64,000 bases of DNA from Streptomyces canus (GTDB lineage: Bacteria; Actinomycetota; Actinomycetes; Streptomycetales; Streptomycetaceae), in assembly GCF_041435015.1 (NCBI RefSeq), contig NZ_CP107989.1, forward strand, positions 9,176,001-9,240,000, read 5' to 3'. Below, piece by piece: positions 34,904 to 44,472 of the stretch (its first letter is position 1; each line of letters begins with the position of its first letter). A model generated the notes under the pieces. It saw only the letters and a list, made by a program, of their open reading frames with translations, was not told the DNA's origin and ran no database searches. A program made the position numbers and the translations under genes.

Positions 34904-35902
34904 ATGCGGTACCGCACACTCGGCAGCTCGGACCTGAACGTCTCGGAGATCTCGCTCGGGTCCTGGCTCACCTACTCCGGCGGCGTCGAGGCGGACGCGA
35001 CCCGCGCCTGCACCGAGGCCGCCTTCGACGCGGGCATCAACTTCTTCGACACCGCCAACGCCTACGGACGGGGAGCCGCCGAGACGGCCTGGGGAGAGAT
35101 CCTGTCCTCCCACCCCCGTGACTCGTACATCCTGGCCACCAAGGTCTATTTCCCGATGTCGGACGACCCGGCCGACCGCGGGCTGTCCCCCGCCCATATC
35201 GCCCAGCAGATCGACGCCTCCCTCACCCGCCTCAGGACCGACCACGTCGACCTGTACCAGGCGCACCGCTTCGACTCCGGCGTGCCGATCGAGGACACCG
35301 TCGAGGCGTTCCAGAAGGTCGTCGAGCAGGGCAAGGCCCGCTACATCGGCTTCAGCGAGTGGACCCCCGAACAGATCCGGGCCGCGATCGACCTCGCCGG
35401 CCCCGATCTGTTCGTCTCCTCCCAGCCGCAGTACTCCATGCTCTGGCAGGCCCCCGAGGCCGAGGTGTTCGGCCTGTGCGCCGCCAACGGCATCTCCCAG
35501 ATCGTCTGGTCCCCCCTCGCCCAGGGCGTCCTGACCGGCAAGTACAAGCCCGGACAGCCCGTCCCCGAAGGAAGCCGGTTCGCCTCCGCGGACATGGCGG
35601 TCTCCCAGGACCTCGTCTACAGCGACGCCATCCTCGAAGCGGTCCAGCGCCTCGTCCCGATCGCGGAGGAGGCGGCGATGAGCATGGCCACCCTGGCGCT
35701 CGCGTGGGTCCTGCGCCGCGGCGAGGTCGCCTCCGCGATCACCGGCGCCTCCCGCCCCGACCAGGTCCACGCCAACGCCGCTGCCTCCGGCGTGGAACTG
35801 TCCGACGACCTGCTGACCGCCGTCGACCAGGCCCTCGGCGAGGTCCCCGTCACCGAGCCCACCCTCGCCCCCGGCGCCGAGGCCGGCATCAAGCACCGCT
35901 GA
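34904..35902 (+). CDS. Aldo/keto reductase (KCNAB-like family)
   Basis: 332 residues, (beta/alpha)8 fold. The catalytic tetrad is visible: Asp and Tyr in NFFDTANAYGRG, Lys in LATKVYFPM, His in LYQAHRFD. The ending ITGASRPDQVHANAAAS binds NADPH. The start MRYRTLGSSDLNVSEISLG is typical of bacterial K-channel-beta-like reductases. It would reduce aldehydes or ketones with NADPH; the physiological substrate is unknown. AGGAG 8 nt upstream of ATG 34904 fixes the start. It follows the deaminase gene on the same strand after 117 bp. Confidence 0.88.
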   Translation: MRYRTLGSSDLNVSEISLGSWLTYSGGVEADATRACTEAAFDAGINFFDTANAYGRGAAETAWGEILSSHPRDSYILATKVYFPMSDDPADRGLSPAHIAQQIDASLTRLRTDHVDLYQAHRFDSGVPIEDTVEAFQKVVEQGKARYIGFSEWTPEQIRAAIDLAGPDLFVSSQPQYSMLWQAPEAEVFGLCAANGISQIVWSPLAQGVLTGKYKPGQPVPEGSRFASADMAVSQDLVYSDAILEAVQRLVPIAEEAAMSMATLALAWVLRRGEVASAITGASRPDQVHANAAASGVELSDDLLTAVDQALGEVPVTEPTLAPGAEAGIKHR

Positions 35903-36412
35903 ACTCATACGGCTGTCCGTCCCGGCGGGCCCGACCGGCACCCTGCCCGCCCTCACCCTCGCCGCCGGCCCGCTCGGCAGGGCAGGGCAGGGCAGGGCAG
36001 GACTGGCTGACGCTGCCCGCGAAGTGCGGGGCGAGGGGGCGGACACCACCGGCACGAAACGGCAAGGAAGACCGCCCGACCGCCGTGGCGTCTCATCAGC
36101 CGCTCTGCCCGGCGCCAGGCGGTTCCCGGAATGCGACGGCCCACGCGGCCCGAGCACAGCCGTCCGCCGAGGAACCTGCCGGTCCGGTGCGCGAGGAAGA
36201 CGCCCGCCACAACGGCAGGAGAGGAAGTCGCCCGCCACCACAGCACCGGCCGCGGCGTCGATGACACCGGGCCGGCTGATGTGGCCGCCGCGGGCCGGCG
36301 CGCCCGCGGGGAGAGCACCGCTCTGCCCCGCCGGGCCGGACTGCTCGGCGTGCCGGACGTGAGTGGGTGCAGGTTCGGCCCCCCCCACCGACCAGCGGCC
36401 GATGCCGTGCGT
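35903..36412. other. GC-rich intergenic region with GGCAG tandem repeats
   Basis: No gene is supported in this 510-bp stretch. A pentanucleotide tract with four to five copies of GGCAG occurs near 35979-36000. The right part faces the 3' end of the I36-like gene. Confidence 0.4.
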
Positions 36413-36790
36413 TCAGCAGCTGCTGGTCCAGGTGTGCGAGTCTCCCCGGTCGTTGGCGCCCGCGTTGGACGGCACCTCCTGCCCGGGGCTCAGGCAGATG
36501 GTGACTCCGCCGCCCTGCCAGGCACTGGCGTACACCTTGACGTGGTCCTTGATGCCCGGGCCCGAGATGCCGTGGTTGGCCCACGAGCTGTCCTCGTCGG
36601 CGATGTTGCTCTCCCACCAGCCGTCGTCGCCGGTCCAACCCACCGACAGCCCGCCGTAGTTGGCGTCGGTGTAGGCGCAGAAGCTCCCCTGGGCGCAGGG
36701 TGCGGCGGCCTGGGCCGTGCCCGGTACGACGGCCAGGGCGGTGCCGGCGGCGAGGAACAGTCCGGCCGCGGTGATGAAGGTCTTGCGCAT
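36413..36790 (-). CDS. Secreted peptidase-inhibitor I36 / crystallin-like small protein
   Basis: 125 residues. A signal peptide (MRKTFITAAGLFLAAGTALA, cleavage near AQA-AA at about 29) is followed by a mature domain with CAQGSFCAYTDANYGG, WESNIADEDSSWANHG and CLSPGQEVP, including four Cys. This pattern is the peptidase inhibitor I36 / beta-gamma-crystallin-like family common in Streptomyces. It is probably exported and disulfide-bonded, and may inhibit a metalloprotease. The ATG is preceded by GGGAT. The upstream gene on the same strand is a lipoprotein. Confidence 0.82.
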   Translation of the reverse strand: MRKTFITAAGLFLAAGTALAVVPGTAQAAAPCAQGSFCAYTDANYGGLSVGWTGDDGWWESNIADEDSSWANHGISGPGIKDHVKVYASAWQGGGVTICLSPGQEVPSNAGANDRGDSHTWTSSC

Positions 36791-36843
36791 GATGTCGATC
36801 CCTTCGATGTGGTGTTCGTGAGGTGAGGTGACAGGAAAGAGCC

Positions 36844-37722
36844 TCAGAGGCCGTGCCGGACGGCGTACCGCAGCCCGTGGTCCCGCAGCCGCCGGTGTTC
36901 GGCGATCACGTCGGCGTACTCGGCGCGCAGCTCGGCGGCGTGCCGCTTCTCCAGCCGGGCACCGGTCCGGGCGAGGTCCGTGCGCCGCACGCACCGCGCC
37001 TCGGTCACGGCGAACCGCTGTTGCAGAGCGGTCGCTTCCCGTGGAACGAGGCCACGGGCCCGGCGCTGCCACGCACCGCGCAGCTCCCCGGGGTTGTCGG
37101 CCTGCTGTACGGGGGCGACACAGCGCGACCAGCGGGCGAGCGCGGCCCGGTAGGCCGGGTCCTGGGTCACCCGCCGGTGAGCGGCGGCGGCGAGGTTGTC
37201 GACCGTGACCTCGGTGCGGAACCAGCGGTCCAGGTCGCCGTACAGGACCCGCTGTGCTGCGGCGAGACAACCGTCGCTGTTGGCCTGGACGACCAGTCCG
37301 GTGTCCGTGCGGGTGGACAGCTCACGGCGCCCGGCGCCGAACAGGGCGTCGGACAGGCGCTGTTGCTCCTTCGAAGCGCTGACCCCCTGTTCCCGCGAGC
37401 CGCGCTCCACCGGGATACCGAACCCGTGCCGGGCTGCCCAGCCGGGATCGTCGATCCCGTACGGGAACTCCCGCTGCGGTGCGACTCCCCGCCCCTGCCC
37501 GTCGCCGCCATCGGAACGCGCCGGTATCCGACGCTCCGTCAGGCACCGCCGTACAAGCGCGGATTCGGCGCTCTTCAGCAGATCGTCCTGGGCGCGGACG
37601 GACCGCGGTACGGGCCCCGGGCCGCTCCCGTCGCCGCCGTCCGCGCAACCACCCGCCAAGGTGGTCACGCACACGGACAGCGCCACAGCGGAGACAAACC
37701 TCGAAGCCCGCACCGCGGACAC
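36844..37722 (-). CDS. Predicted lipoprotein, Arg-rich, hypothetical
   Basis: 292 residues starting at GTG 37722. The N-terminus has a signal sequence with lipobox LAGGC (Cys about residue 26), so it should be acylated and anchored outside the membrane. The mature part is helical and rich in Arg and Ala, with segments GWAARHGFGIPVERG, ARWSRCVAPV and a final helix LRAEYADVIAEHRRLRDHG. Three further Cys pairs may form disulfides. No family was recognised. It is divergent from the NCS1 permease gene and 53 bp from the I36-like gene, which follows it on the same strand. Confidence 0.7.
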   Translation of the reverse strand: MSAVRASRFVSAVALSVCVTTLAGGCADGGDGSGPGPVPRSVRAQDDLLKSAESALVRRCLTERRIPARSDGGDGQGRGVAPQREFPYGIDDPGWAARHGFGIPVERGSREQGVSASKEQQRLSDALFGAGRRELSTRTDTGLVVQANSDGCLAAAQRVLYGDLDRWFRTEVTVDNLAAAAHRRVTQDPAYRAALARWSRCVAPVQQADNPGELRGAWQRRARGLVPREATALQQRFAVTEARCVRRTDLARTGARLEKRHAAELRAEYADVIAEHRRLRDHGLRYAVRHGL

Positions 37723-37859
37723 CCCCGTCCTTCGTCCGGCCGTACCGCAGCGGGCTCAGCCGTTTCCGACTCCTCGTCGGCTCGCCATCCAGTAGAGGGG
37801 AGCGCGGGACGGCTGTGATCCTCGGAAGTCATAGGGAGGGTCTTGCGGACGTTGCGTGA

Positions 37860-37888
37860 TTGACGCCCCCGCGCCCCCTGCCTACGGT
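37860..37888 (+). promoter_or_regulatory. Promoter of the permease-hydrolase operon
   Basis: TTGACG (37860-37865) and TACGGT (37883-37888) are spaced by 17 nt, a good sigma-70-type (HrdB) promoter 33 bp upstream of ATG 37922. Confidence 0.55.
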
Positions 37889-37921
37889 CGCCCCAACACA
37901 TCTGAACAGGCAGGTTCGACG

Positions 37922-39391
37922 ATGACAGACTCCTCGGGATCCCCCGACAGCAGATCCATCGCCTGGCAGCTCCAGGTGGAGACCCACGGGCTGGACGTGA
38001 TCGGCGACGCCGAACGCAAGGGCACCCCGCGGACGCTGTTCTGGCCGTGGTTCGGCGCCAACGTGTCCATCCTCGGCCTGAGTTACGGCTCCTTCGCCCT
38101 GGGCTTCGGGATCTCCTTCTGGCAGGCGCTGGTGGCCGCCGTGATCGGGATCGTCTTCTCGTTCCTGCTGTGCGGCTTCGTCGCGGTCGCCGGAAAGCGG
38201 GGCTCCGCGCCGACGATGGTGCTCGGCCGTGCCGCCTACGGGGTGCGCGGCAACCGCCTTCCGTCGGTGGTCTCCTGGGTGCTCACCGTCGGCTGGGAGA
38301 CCGTGCTGTGCTCCCTCGCCACCCTGGCCACGGCGACCGTCTTCGGACGGCTCGGCTGGGGCGGCGGCACCGGGACCCAGGTGATCGCCCTGATCGTGGT
38401 CGCGGGGCTCACCGTCGTCGGCGGGGTGATGGGCTTCGACCTGATCATGCGGCTCCAGACCGTGATCACCGTGGTGACGGGCGTACTGACCGTCGTCTAC
38501 ATAGGCCTGGTCGCCGACCACATCCACTGGAGCTCCGTCAGCGCCCTCCCGGCGGGCTCCGCCCAGGAGTTCATCGGCGCGCTGGTCTTCATGATGACCG
38601 GTTTCGGTCTCGGCTGGGTCAACGCCGCCGCCGACTACTCCCGCTATCTGCCCCGGACTTCGTCGAGCCGGGGCGTGGTCGGGTGGACCACCTTCGGGGC
38701 CTCCGCGGCCCCGCTGCTCCTGCTGGTCTCCGGACTGCTGCTGGCCGGATCGTCCACCACGCTCAACCAGGCCGTCGCCGCCGACCCGATCGGCGCCCTC
38801 ACCACCCTCCTGCCCACCTGGTTCCTGGTGCCTTTCGCCGTCGTCGCGGTTCTCGGCCTGGTCGGCGGCGCGGTCCTCGACATCTATTCCTCGGGCCTCG
38901 CCCTGCTCTCGGCGGGCCTCAGGATCCCGCGTCCCCTGGCGGCGCTCGTCGACGGCGTCCTGATGATCGCGGGCTCCCTCTACATCGTGTTCTTCGCCGA
39001 CGACTTCCTCGGCCAGTTCATGGGCTTCCTCACCACTCTCGGCGTCCCCATCGCCGCCTGGTGCGGCATCATGCTCGCCGATCTCTCCCTGCGCCGCCGT
39101 GACTACGACGAGGCCGACCTCTACCGTCCGAGCGGCCGCTACGGCGACGTGCCGCCCGCTCCGCTGATCCTGACGGTTCTCGCCACCGCCCTCGGCTGGG
39201 GGCTGGTCACCAACTCGGCCGCGAGCTGGCTGGACTGGCAGGGCTATCTCCTCGCGCCCTTCGGCCTCGGCGGCAAGTCCGGCGCCTGGGCCTACGCCAA
39301 CCTCGGGGTGCTGGCCGCCCTGGCGCTCGGCTTCCTCGGCACGCTGGCCTTCGGTCGCGGGCGGGTCCGCGCACAGGAGGGCGTCGTATGA
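37922..39391 (+). CDS. NCS1-family cytosine/purine permease
   Basis: 489 residues, about 12 membrane segments. NCS1 traits are the entry motif ETHGLDVIGDAERKGTPRTLFWPWFGANVS, the GKRGSAPTMVLGRAAYGVRG loop, and NAAADYSRYLP in helix 6. The family imports nucleobases, hydantoins, allantoin or related heterocycles with H+ or Na+. The linked hydrolase (ATGA overlap) suggests the substrate is broken down by an isochorismatase-type amidase. ATG 37922 has a weak AGGCAGG Shine-Dalgarno. An upstream promoter (TTGACG-N17-TACGGT) supports this start. Confidence 0.88.
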   Translation: MTDSSGSPDSRSIAWQLQVETHGLDVIGDAERKGTPRTLFWPWFGANVSILGLSYGSFALGFGISFWQALVAAVIGIVFSFLLCGFVAVAGKRGSAPTMVLGRAAYGVRGNRLPSVVSWVLTVGWETVLCSLATLATATVFGRLGWGGGTGTQVIALIVVAGLTVVGGVMGFDLIMRLQTVITVVTGVLTVVYIGLVADHIHWSSVSALPAGSAQEFIGALVFMMTGFGLGWVNAAADYSRYLPRTSSSRGVVGWTTFGASAAPLLLLVSGLLLAGSSTTLNQAVAADPIGALTTLLPTWFLVPFAVVAVLGLVGGAVLDIYSSGLALLSAGLRIPRPLAALVDGVLMIAGSLYIVFFADDFLGQFMGFLTTLGVPIAAWCGIMLADLSLRRRDYDEADLYRPSGRYGDVPPAPLILTVLATALGWGLVTNSAASWLDWQGYLLAPFGLGGKSGAWAYANLGVLAALALGFLGTLAFGRGRVRAQEGVV

Positions 39392-39930
39392 CGACCGGGT
39401 TGCTCGCCGTCATCGACATGCAGCGCGTCTTCGCCGAGCCCGAAAGCCCCTGGGCCACCCCTCGTTTCGCCGAGGCGGCGGCAGGCGTACGGCGGCTGGT
39501 GCCGGCCTTCGCCGAACGGGTCACGTTCACCCGCTTCGTGGCCCCCGACCAGCCGACCGGTGCCTGGCGGGCGTACTACGCGCGGTGGTCCTTCGCCCTG
39601 AAGCCACCGGACGCCCCGCTGTGGCGGCTCACCGACGAGTTCGCCGACCGGGCACCGCACGTCATGGACGCGACCACCTTCGGCAAGTGGACCCCCGAAC
39701 TCGCCACGCGCGTCGGCCCCGGGGGCCGCCTGGTCCTGGCCGGGGTCAGCACCGACTGCTGCGTCCTGTCCACGGCCCTCGCCGCCGCCGACGCGGGCGT
39801 CGAGACCCTGGTGGTGTCCGACGCCTGTGCCGGGGCCGACGACGACTCGCATGCCAAGGCGCTGGACGTGATGGAGCTGTACGGCCCGCTGGTCCGGGTC
39901 GTCACCGTGAATCAACTGATCGGAGACTGA
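39388..39930 (+). CDS. Isochorismatase-like cysteine hydrolase
   Basis: 180 residues. The catalytic triad is Asp in LAVIDMQRVF (about D10), Lys in TTFGKWTPEL (about K98) and Cys in GVSTDCCVLSTAL (C of the CC pair, about 124). This subgroup cleaves amides such as ureidoacrylate, nicotinamide or N-carbamoyl compounds. Its ATG overlaps the permease stop (ATGA), so the two are co-translated and probably handle the same N-heterocycle. The substrate remains inferred. Confidence 0.85.
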   Translation: MTTGLLAVIDMQRVFAEPESPWATPRFAEAAAGVRRLVPAFAERVTFTRFVAPDQPTGAWRAYYARWSFALKPPDAPLWRLTDEFADRAPHVMDATTFGKWTPELATRVGPGGRLVLAGVSTDCCVLSTALAAADAGVETLVVSDACAGADDDSHAKALDVMELYGPLVRVVTVNQLIGD

Positions 39931-40031
39931 AGGTACTTGGCGATATCCGGTCGGTACCGGGCAGCGCTCCGCCGTGTTGAATCGCTCGTAGCGCATCACG
40001 AACGGACGGCTCCCACACGCCAGGAGGCATC

Positions 40032-41261
40032 GTGACCGCCGCACCCGAGACCGGCCTCACCGAGCGGGAGATCATCGAACGGGCCGTGGCCCTCAGGCCC
40101 GCCCTGCTCGCACGCCAGGCGGAGACCGAACGGCTCACGCACTACCCCGAGGACACCCACGACGACTTCCTGAGGGCCGGCCTCTACCGAATCCTGCAGC
40201 CGCGCCGCTACGGCGGCCACGAGTTCGGCCTGCCCGTGTTCTACCGTGTGGTCGTCGAGATCGCCCGCGGCTGTCCCTCCACCGGCTGGGCCCTGTCCCT
40301 GACCGCCGCCCATGTGCTCCAGGTCTGCACGGTCTTCGACGAGAAGGCCCAGGACGAACTCTTCGGCACCAGCGGCGACTTCCGGGCCGCCTCCACCGTC
40401 GCGCCGGTGGGCATCGCACAGCCCGACGGCCCCGACCACGTCATCCTCGACGGCACCTGGCCCTACTCCTCTGGCGCCCCCTACTCCACGCACTACCTCG
40501 GCCAGACCCTGCGCGCGGGCAGCCCACCGGGCCCACCCGTGCTGTTCGTCGCCCCGCGCTCGGCGTGGACGGTCCTCGACGACTGGCGGGGCGCCCTCGG
40601 TCTGCGCGGCACCGGATCCAACAGCATCCGAATGGACCAGGCCCGTATCCCCGCGCACTTCACACGGGAGACGAGCCTGCTGGACCTGCCGGTGGAGGGC
40701 GGCAGCGTCGGCTCGAAACTGCACGGCAACGCGATGTACGCGGGACGCGCGCCCAGCTTCTTCCACGGCGAGCTGGCCGCCGTCATGATCGGCACCGCCT
40801 ACGCCGCCGCCGACGAGTACGCCCGGATCGTCGCCGCCCGCCCCCTGCTCCTGGAGCCCGACCGCACCCGGGCCGACCTGCACGACTACCAGCGCCACCT
40901 CGGCGAGGCCCTCGGGGTGATCCACCTGGCCGAGGCGGCCCTCAGGCAGACCGCCGAGGACTGGATGGAGGCCTGCCGCCGCAACGTCAGCGGCGAGGCG
41001 CCCTTCACCGTGGTCGAGGACAACCGGCTCGCGCTGACGTTCCTGAACGCGGGGCGTATGGCCTGGGACGTCCTCCAGGGCATCCTGTTCCGCACGGCGG
41101 GCTCGCGCCACGCGCGCGACGGCGAACGGATGCAGCGCTACTTCCGGGACGCGGCCACGTACTGGACCCATGTGGGACCCAGCATGTACGAGCCACTCGT
41201 ACGGCGGGTCGGATGCGACACCCTCGGTCTGCCCTCGGAGCACATCGCGCTGATTCCCTGA
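40032..41261 (+). CDS. Acyl-CoA-dehydrogenase-fold flavin monooxygenase (HsaA/HpaB-type)
   Basis: 409 residues from GTG 40032. The ACAD fold is shown by GLYRILQPRRYGGHEFGL, SLTAAHVLQV, GTWPYSSGAPYSTHYL and the FAD-contact region GRMAWDVLQGILFRTAGSRH. The dehydrogenase catalytic Glu motif is absent, and the sequence fits group D two-component flavin monooxygenases (HsaA, p-hydroxyphenylacetate hydroxylase C2), which oxygenate aromatics with reduced flavin supplied by a separate reductase. No reductase gene is next to it. GGAGG with short spacing (5 nt) precedes the GTG. Confidence 0.78.
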   Translation: MTAAPETGLTEREIIERAVALRPALLARQAETERLTHYPEDTHDDFLRAGLYRILQPRRYGGHEFGLPVFYRVVVEIARGCPSTGWALSLTAAHVLQVCTVFDEKAQDELFGTSGDFRAASTVAPVGIAQPDGPDHVILDGTWPYSSGAPYSTHYLGQTLRAGSPPGPPVLFVAPRSAWTVLDDWRGALGLRGTGSNSIRMDQARIPAHFTRETSLLDLPVEGGSVGSKLHGNAMYAGRAPSFFHGELAAVMIGTAYAAADEYARIVAARPLLLEPDRTRADLHDYQRHLGEALGVIHLAEAALRQTAEDWMEACRRNVSGEAPFTVVEDNRLALTFLNAGRMAWDVLQGILFRTAGSRHARDGERMQRYFRDAATYWTHVGPSMYEPLVRRVGCDTLGLPSEHIALIP

Positions 41262-41370
41262 CGTCCCGAACGCATGCTCTCGGCACGCTCGGGTACGCGA
41301 GCAGGACCGCGCCCCGGGCGATCATGTCCGCGGGCGGGGCCGCACGACCGCCGCTACCAGGGGATCTGCC

Positions 41371-41760
41371 ATGGACACACCCGCCAACGACCACACCGCC
41401 ACTCCGGCCCAGCGGGCGCTGGACGCGCTGACGCAGAACACCGAGGACGCGACGGCGCTGGACACGCTCGCCACCAGCGACGTACTCATTCCGGTGCCCG
41501 ACGACGCCGCGGACGAGGACACCACCGTGGCGCTGCCCGTGCTGGAACAGCAGGACGGCGCTCCCGTGGTGCCCGTGTTCACCTCGGAGACGGAGATGGC
41601 CGAACTGCTTCCGTTCGTGTCCCGCTACCGTCTGGTGCCGCTGGGCGCGCTCGCCGCGCAGTGGCCGGACGGCGATCTGTCGCTCTCGATCGACGCCAGC
41701 TCCACGCACCCGCTCACCCTCACGTCCGAGGGCGTGCGCACACTGCTGGCTCGGCCGTAG
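41371..41760 (+). CDS. SseB-family domain protein
   Basis: 129 residues. The core resembles the N-terminal domain of SseB-type proteins: ALDALTQNTEDATALDTLAT, VLIPVPDDA, VVPVFTSETEMAELLPF and VPLGALAAQWPDGDLSLSID. The family role is unclear; in Actinobacteria these small proteins are often linked to type VII-like or stress loci, which are not visible here. Acidic in composition. GGGGATC precedes ATG 41371. Independent gene, followed by a hairpin. Confidence 0.7.
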   Translation: MDTPANDHTATPAQRALDALTQNTEDATALDTLATSDVLIPVPDDAADEDTTVALPVLEQQDGAPVVPVFTSETEMAELLPFVSRYRLVPLGALAAQWPDGDLSLSIDASSTHPLTLTSEGVRTLLARP

Positions 41761-41776
41761 GGCTGATCACGCAGTG

Positions 41777-41819
41777 GGGCCCGGCCACCACATGCGACGG
41801 AGGGGGAGCGGCCGGGCCC
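41777..41819 (+). terminator. Terminator hairpin after the SseB-like gene
   Basis: GGGCCCGGCC (41777-41786) pairs with GGCCGGGCCC (41810-41819), 16 bp after the stop. The loop is 23 nt. Confidence 0.55.
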
Positions 41820-42017
41820 GCAGAGGGGTGCGGACTGCTCCCGCCGCCGCGCCCCGGTTCTCGCATGCGAAAACAGAGATGAGCGGCGCCGACCCTGCTC
41901 ATCCCCGGCGCGCCGTGCGATCGCCGTGACCCGACCATAGGACCGATCCGGACGGCCGTCGCTCCGGAATACGTGGCGCATGTCCGCAAAGCGCGGCGGA
42001 TCGGCGGACGCGACGGC

Positions 42018-43067
42018 TCACGTGGTGCGCAGTGTCTGCGAGGGTGACTCCCCGTAGCGTTCCCGGTACCGCCGCGCGAACCGGCCCAGATGGACGAACC
42101 CCCACGCGTGAGCCACTGCTGTCACAGTCGTCGTGCCCGGCGCCGCCGCCCGCAGCTGCCGGTGGACGCGCTGGAGCCGTACCTCGTGGACGTACGCCAT
42201 GGGCGACATGCCGACATGGCTGCGGAAAGCTTCCTGCAGTGTGCGCAGACTGACCTGGGCGATGGTCGCGAGCCGGTTCGCGTCATACGGCTCGGCGGGC
42301 AGCTCCTGTACGGCGTCCATGACCCGTTTCACCGACGCCGGGCGCATCGGCGGGGGAGGGGCCTCCAGCGCGTCGCGGAAGGTGTGGTCGGTGGCCAGCA
42401 GTATTCCCTCCAGGAGGGTCTGTTCGAGACGGCCGCGGATCATCGGATGGCTCAGCAGTCCGAGCGGGACGTTCCGTTCGAGCAGGTTCCACATCGCGAG
42501 GCGCATCCAGCTCTGGCCCGGCCCCCGCGAGACGTCCATGTACGGCCCGAAGCGGGGCGGGCGCCGCACCGACCGGCCCAGCAGCACCTCCAACTGCCTG
42601 AGCACGGCCGCCTTGTCGATCTTGACGGTGAGTGCCTGGCAGTCGCCGGACCAGGTGTCGATGCGGATGTCCCGCGCCGGGTCGAAGACGAGCGCCCGCC
42701 GCGCGGTCGCGAAATCCGTGCCCCCGTGCCCCTCCTGGACGCTGAAGCAGCCGCCGAAGGGCACGGCGACGTGGTAGACGCCCGGCTCGCCGAAACTCAT
42801 CCGCATCTCGGTGCCGAAGCGGACGTCGCCCACGGTGAGCGCGCCGAGGTCGACGACGCTGAGCCTGGTCTCGAACTCCGTGGCCCGGCCCGCGACTTCG
42901 AGACGCAGGTCGTAGTAGTGGGCCGCGATCGCGTCGTGCGCCTCCTCCAGGGAGTTCGTCGCGTAGCTGTGGAACCCGGCCGCCCGGTCCTCTCCCACGG
43001 CCAAGGCGTCCACCCCCTTCCCCGCTCGGCGTCTGCTGTTCAACATGACCCGCGGACGGGCGGTCAT
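42018..43067 (-). CDS. AraC-family transcriptional regulator
   Basis: 349 residues. An N-terminal cupin-like ligand-binding domain (about 25-225; VAVPFGGCFSVQEGHGG, FDPARDIRIDTWSGDCQAL) is followed by two AraC HTH motifs at the C-terminus (about 250-349): NRLATIAQVSLRTLQEAFR, HVGMSPMAYVHEVRLQRVH, and AHAWGFVHLGRFARRYRERY, PSQTLR. It probably controls catabolism of an aromatic or other small molecule. It lies 24 bp after the FAD-oxidase gene on the same strand, so it may be the last gene of the sulfur operon. Start ATG 43067 or 43046; neither has a strong Shine-Dalgarno. Confidence 0.85.
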   Translation of the reverse strand: MTARPRVMLNSRRRAGKGVDALAVGEDRAAGFHSYATNSLEEAHDAIAAHYYDLRLEVAGRATEFETRLSVVDLGALTVGDVRFGTEMRMSFGEPGVYHVAVPFGGCFSVQEGHGGTDFATARRALVFDPARDIRIDTWSGDCQALTVKIDKAAVLRQLEVLLGRSVRRPPRFGPYMDVSRGPGQSWMRLAMWNLLERNVPLGLLSHPMIRGRLEQTLLEGILLATDHTFRDALEAPPPPMRPASVKRVMDAVQELPAEPYDANRLATIAQVSLRTLQEAFRSHVGMSPMAYVHEVRLQRVHRQLRAAAPGTTTVTAVAHAWGFVHLGRFARRYRERYGESPSQTLRTT

Positions 43068-43091
43068 GCCGGGCAGGAGCGGACGCGGGTT

Positions 43092-44468
43092 TCACAGCGC
43101 CTTTCCGGGGTTGAGAATGCCCCGCGGATCGAACACCTCCTTGATCCGGCGCTGCAACGCGTGTGCGGCGGACCCGAGTTCCTCGGCCACCCACTGCCGC
43201 TTGAGCACGCCCACCCCGTGTTCACCGGTCAGCGTGCCCCCGAGCCTGAGCGCCAGCGCGAAGATCTCTCCGGCCGCCTCCCACGCGGCGTCCGGCAGCC
43301 GGTCCAGGTCCGGGTCGACGACGATGATCGGGTGCAGGTTGCCGTCCGCCGCGTGCGCGATGGTGAATACCGGGACGTCGTGGCGGGCCGAGATCGCCCG
43401 GATCTCCCGCACGGCCCGAGCGAGCCGGGAGCGCGGCACCGCGATGTCCTCGATCAGTGGCCGGCCCAGCCGCTCCAGCGCGGGCAGCGCGAGCCGGCGG
43501 GCTGCCAGCAGCGCCTCGGCCTCGGCGGGGTCCTCCGTCGTCTCCACCGTCGAGGCGAGGGGCCCGAGCAGCCCGGCGACGGCTGCCGCCTCGGCTGCCG
43601 CACCCGCCCCGTCGCACTGCACCACCAGCAGCGCGGCCCCCCGCTCCCGCAGCGCCGGATCGATGGCGTGCAGCACGGGCCCGTCGACGAGCTCGGCCAG
43701 CGCCGGCTCGACCCCGGCCCGGGCGATCGCGTACGACGCCTCGGCCGCCGCCTCGAAGGACGGGAAGTACGCGGCGAGCGTGGCCGTCGCCACGGGAACC
43801 GGCCTGAGCCGAAGCGTCGCCGAGGTGATCACCGCGAGGGTGCCCTCCGAGCCGGTCAGCAGCGCGGTGAGGTCATAGCCGGTGACCCCCTTGACCGTAC
43901 GACGGCCGGTGCCGATCACCGTCCCGTCGGCGAGGACGGCCTCCAGACCGAGCACGCTGTCCCGGGTCACCCCGTACTTCGCGCACCGCAGGCCGCCCGC
44001 GTTGGTCGCGATGTTCCCGCCGATGGTGGACAGGGCCGCACTCGCCGGATCGGGCGCGTACCGCAGTCCGTGCGCACTCGCGGCCCGGTCCAACTCGGCG
44101 GTGATCACGCCTGGTTCGACGACGGTGAGCTGGTCGTCGGCCGAGAGCTCGCGGATGCGGTTCATCCCGGAGAGATCCAGCACCAGGGCGCCCTCGTCCG
44201 CCGTCGCCCCGCCCGACAGGCCGGTGCCCGCGCCCCGCGGGACGACCGGTACGCCCAGTTCGTGGGCGTGCCGCAGCGTGACGGTCACGTCCTCCGTGCG
44301 CCGGGCATGGACCACGGCCAGCGGCTCGCCGGTGGGCCGGGTGCCCGAGCGGTCGGTGGCGTGGGCGGCGAGCACACCCGGGTCCGTGCTCAGCCTGTCG
44401 GGCGGCAGATCGCGGGCCAGCAGCCCCAGGAAGCGCGCCGACACGGTGGTGTCTTGCGTTGCCGTCAT
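43092..44468 (-). CDS. GlcD-like FAD-linked oxidase (D-2-hydroxyacid dehydrogenase)
   Basis: 458 residues. The FAD-binding PCMH domain has VPVVPRGAGTGLSGGATADE (about 75-95), TVEPGVITAELDRA-type strand and STIGGNIATNAGG. The C-terminal half has HAADGNLHPIIVVDPD with the metal-binding His residues and ends EVFDPRGILNPGKAL. These are hallmarks of glycolate oxidase GlcD / D-lactate dehydrogenase. It would oxidise a 2-hydroxyacid and pass electrons to an unknown acceptor. In this operon it might act on a C2 or C3 product left after sulfonate cleavage, which is an inference. ATG 44468 lies 4 bp after the small ORF stop. Confidence 0.85.
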   Translation of the reverse strand: MTATQDTTVSARFLGLLARDLPPDRLSTDPGVLAAHATDRSGTRPTGEPLAVVHARRTEDVTVTLRHAHELGVPVVPRGAGTGLSGGATADEGALVLDLSGMNRIRELSADDQLTVVEPGVITAELDRAASAHGLRYAPDPASAALSTIGGNIATNAGGLRCAKYGVTRDSVLGLEAVLADGTVIGTGRRTVKGVTGYDLTALLTGSEGTLAVITSATLRLRPVPVATATLAAYFPSFEAAAEASYAIARAGVEPALAELVDGPVLHAIDPALRERGAALLVVQCDGAGAAAEAAAVAGLLGPLASTVETTEDPAEAEALLAARRLALPALERLGRPLIEDIAVPRSRLARAVREIRAISARHDVPVFTIAHAADGNLHPIIVVDPDLDRLPDAAWEAAGEIFALALRLGGTLTGEHGVGVLKRQWVAEELGSAAHALQRRIKEVFDPRGILNPGKAL

Positions 44469-44472
44469 GGGT

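Noticed and set aside
35979..36002. GGCAG tract as a possible CRISPR or regulatory repeat
   Set aside because: A simple pentanucleotide repeat with no spacers or nearby cas genes.
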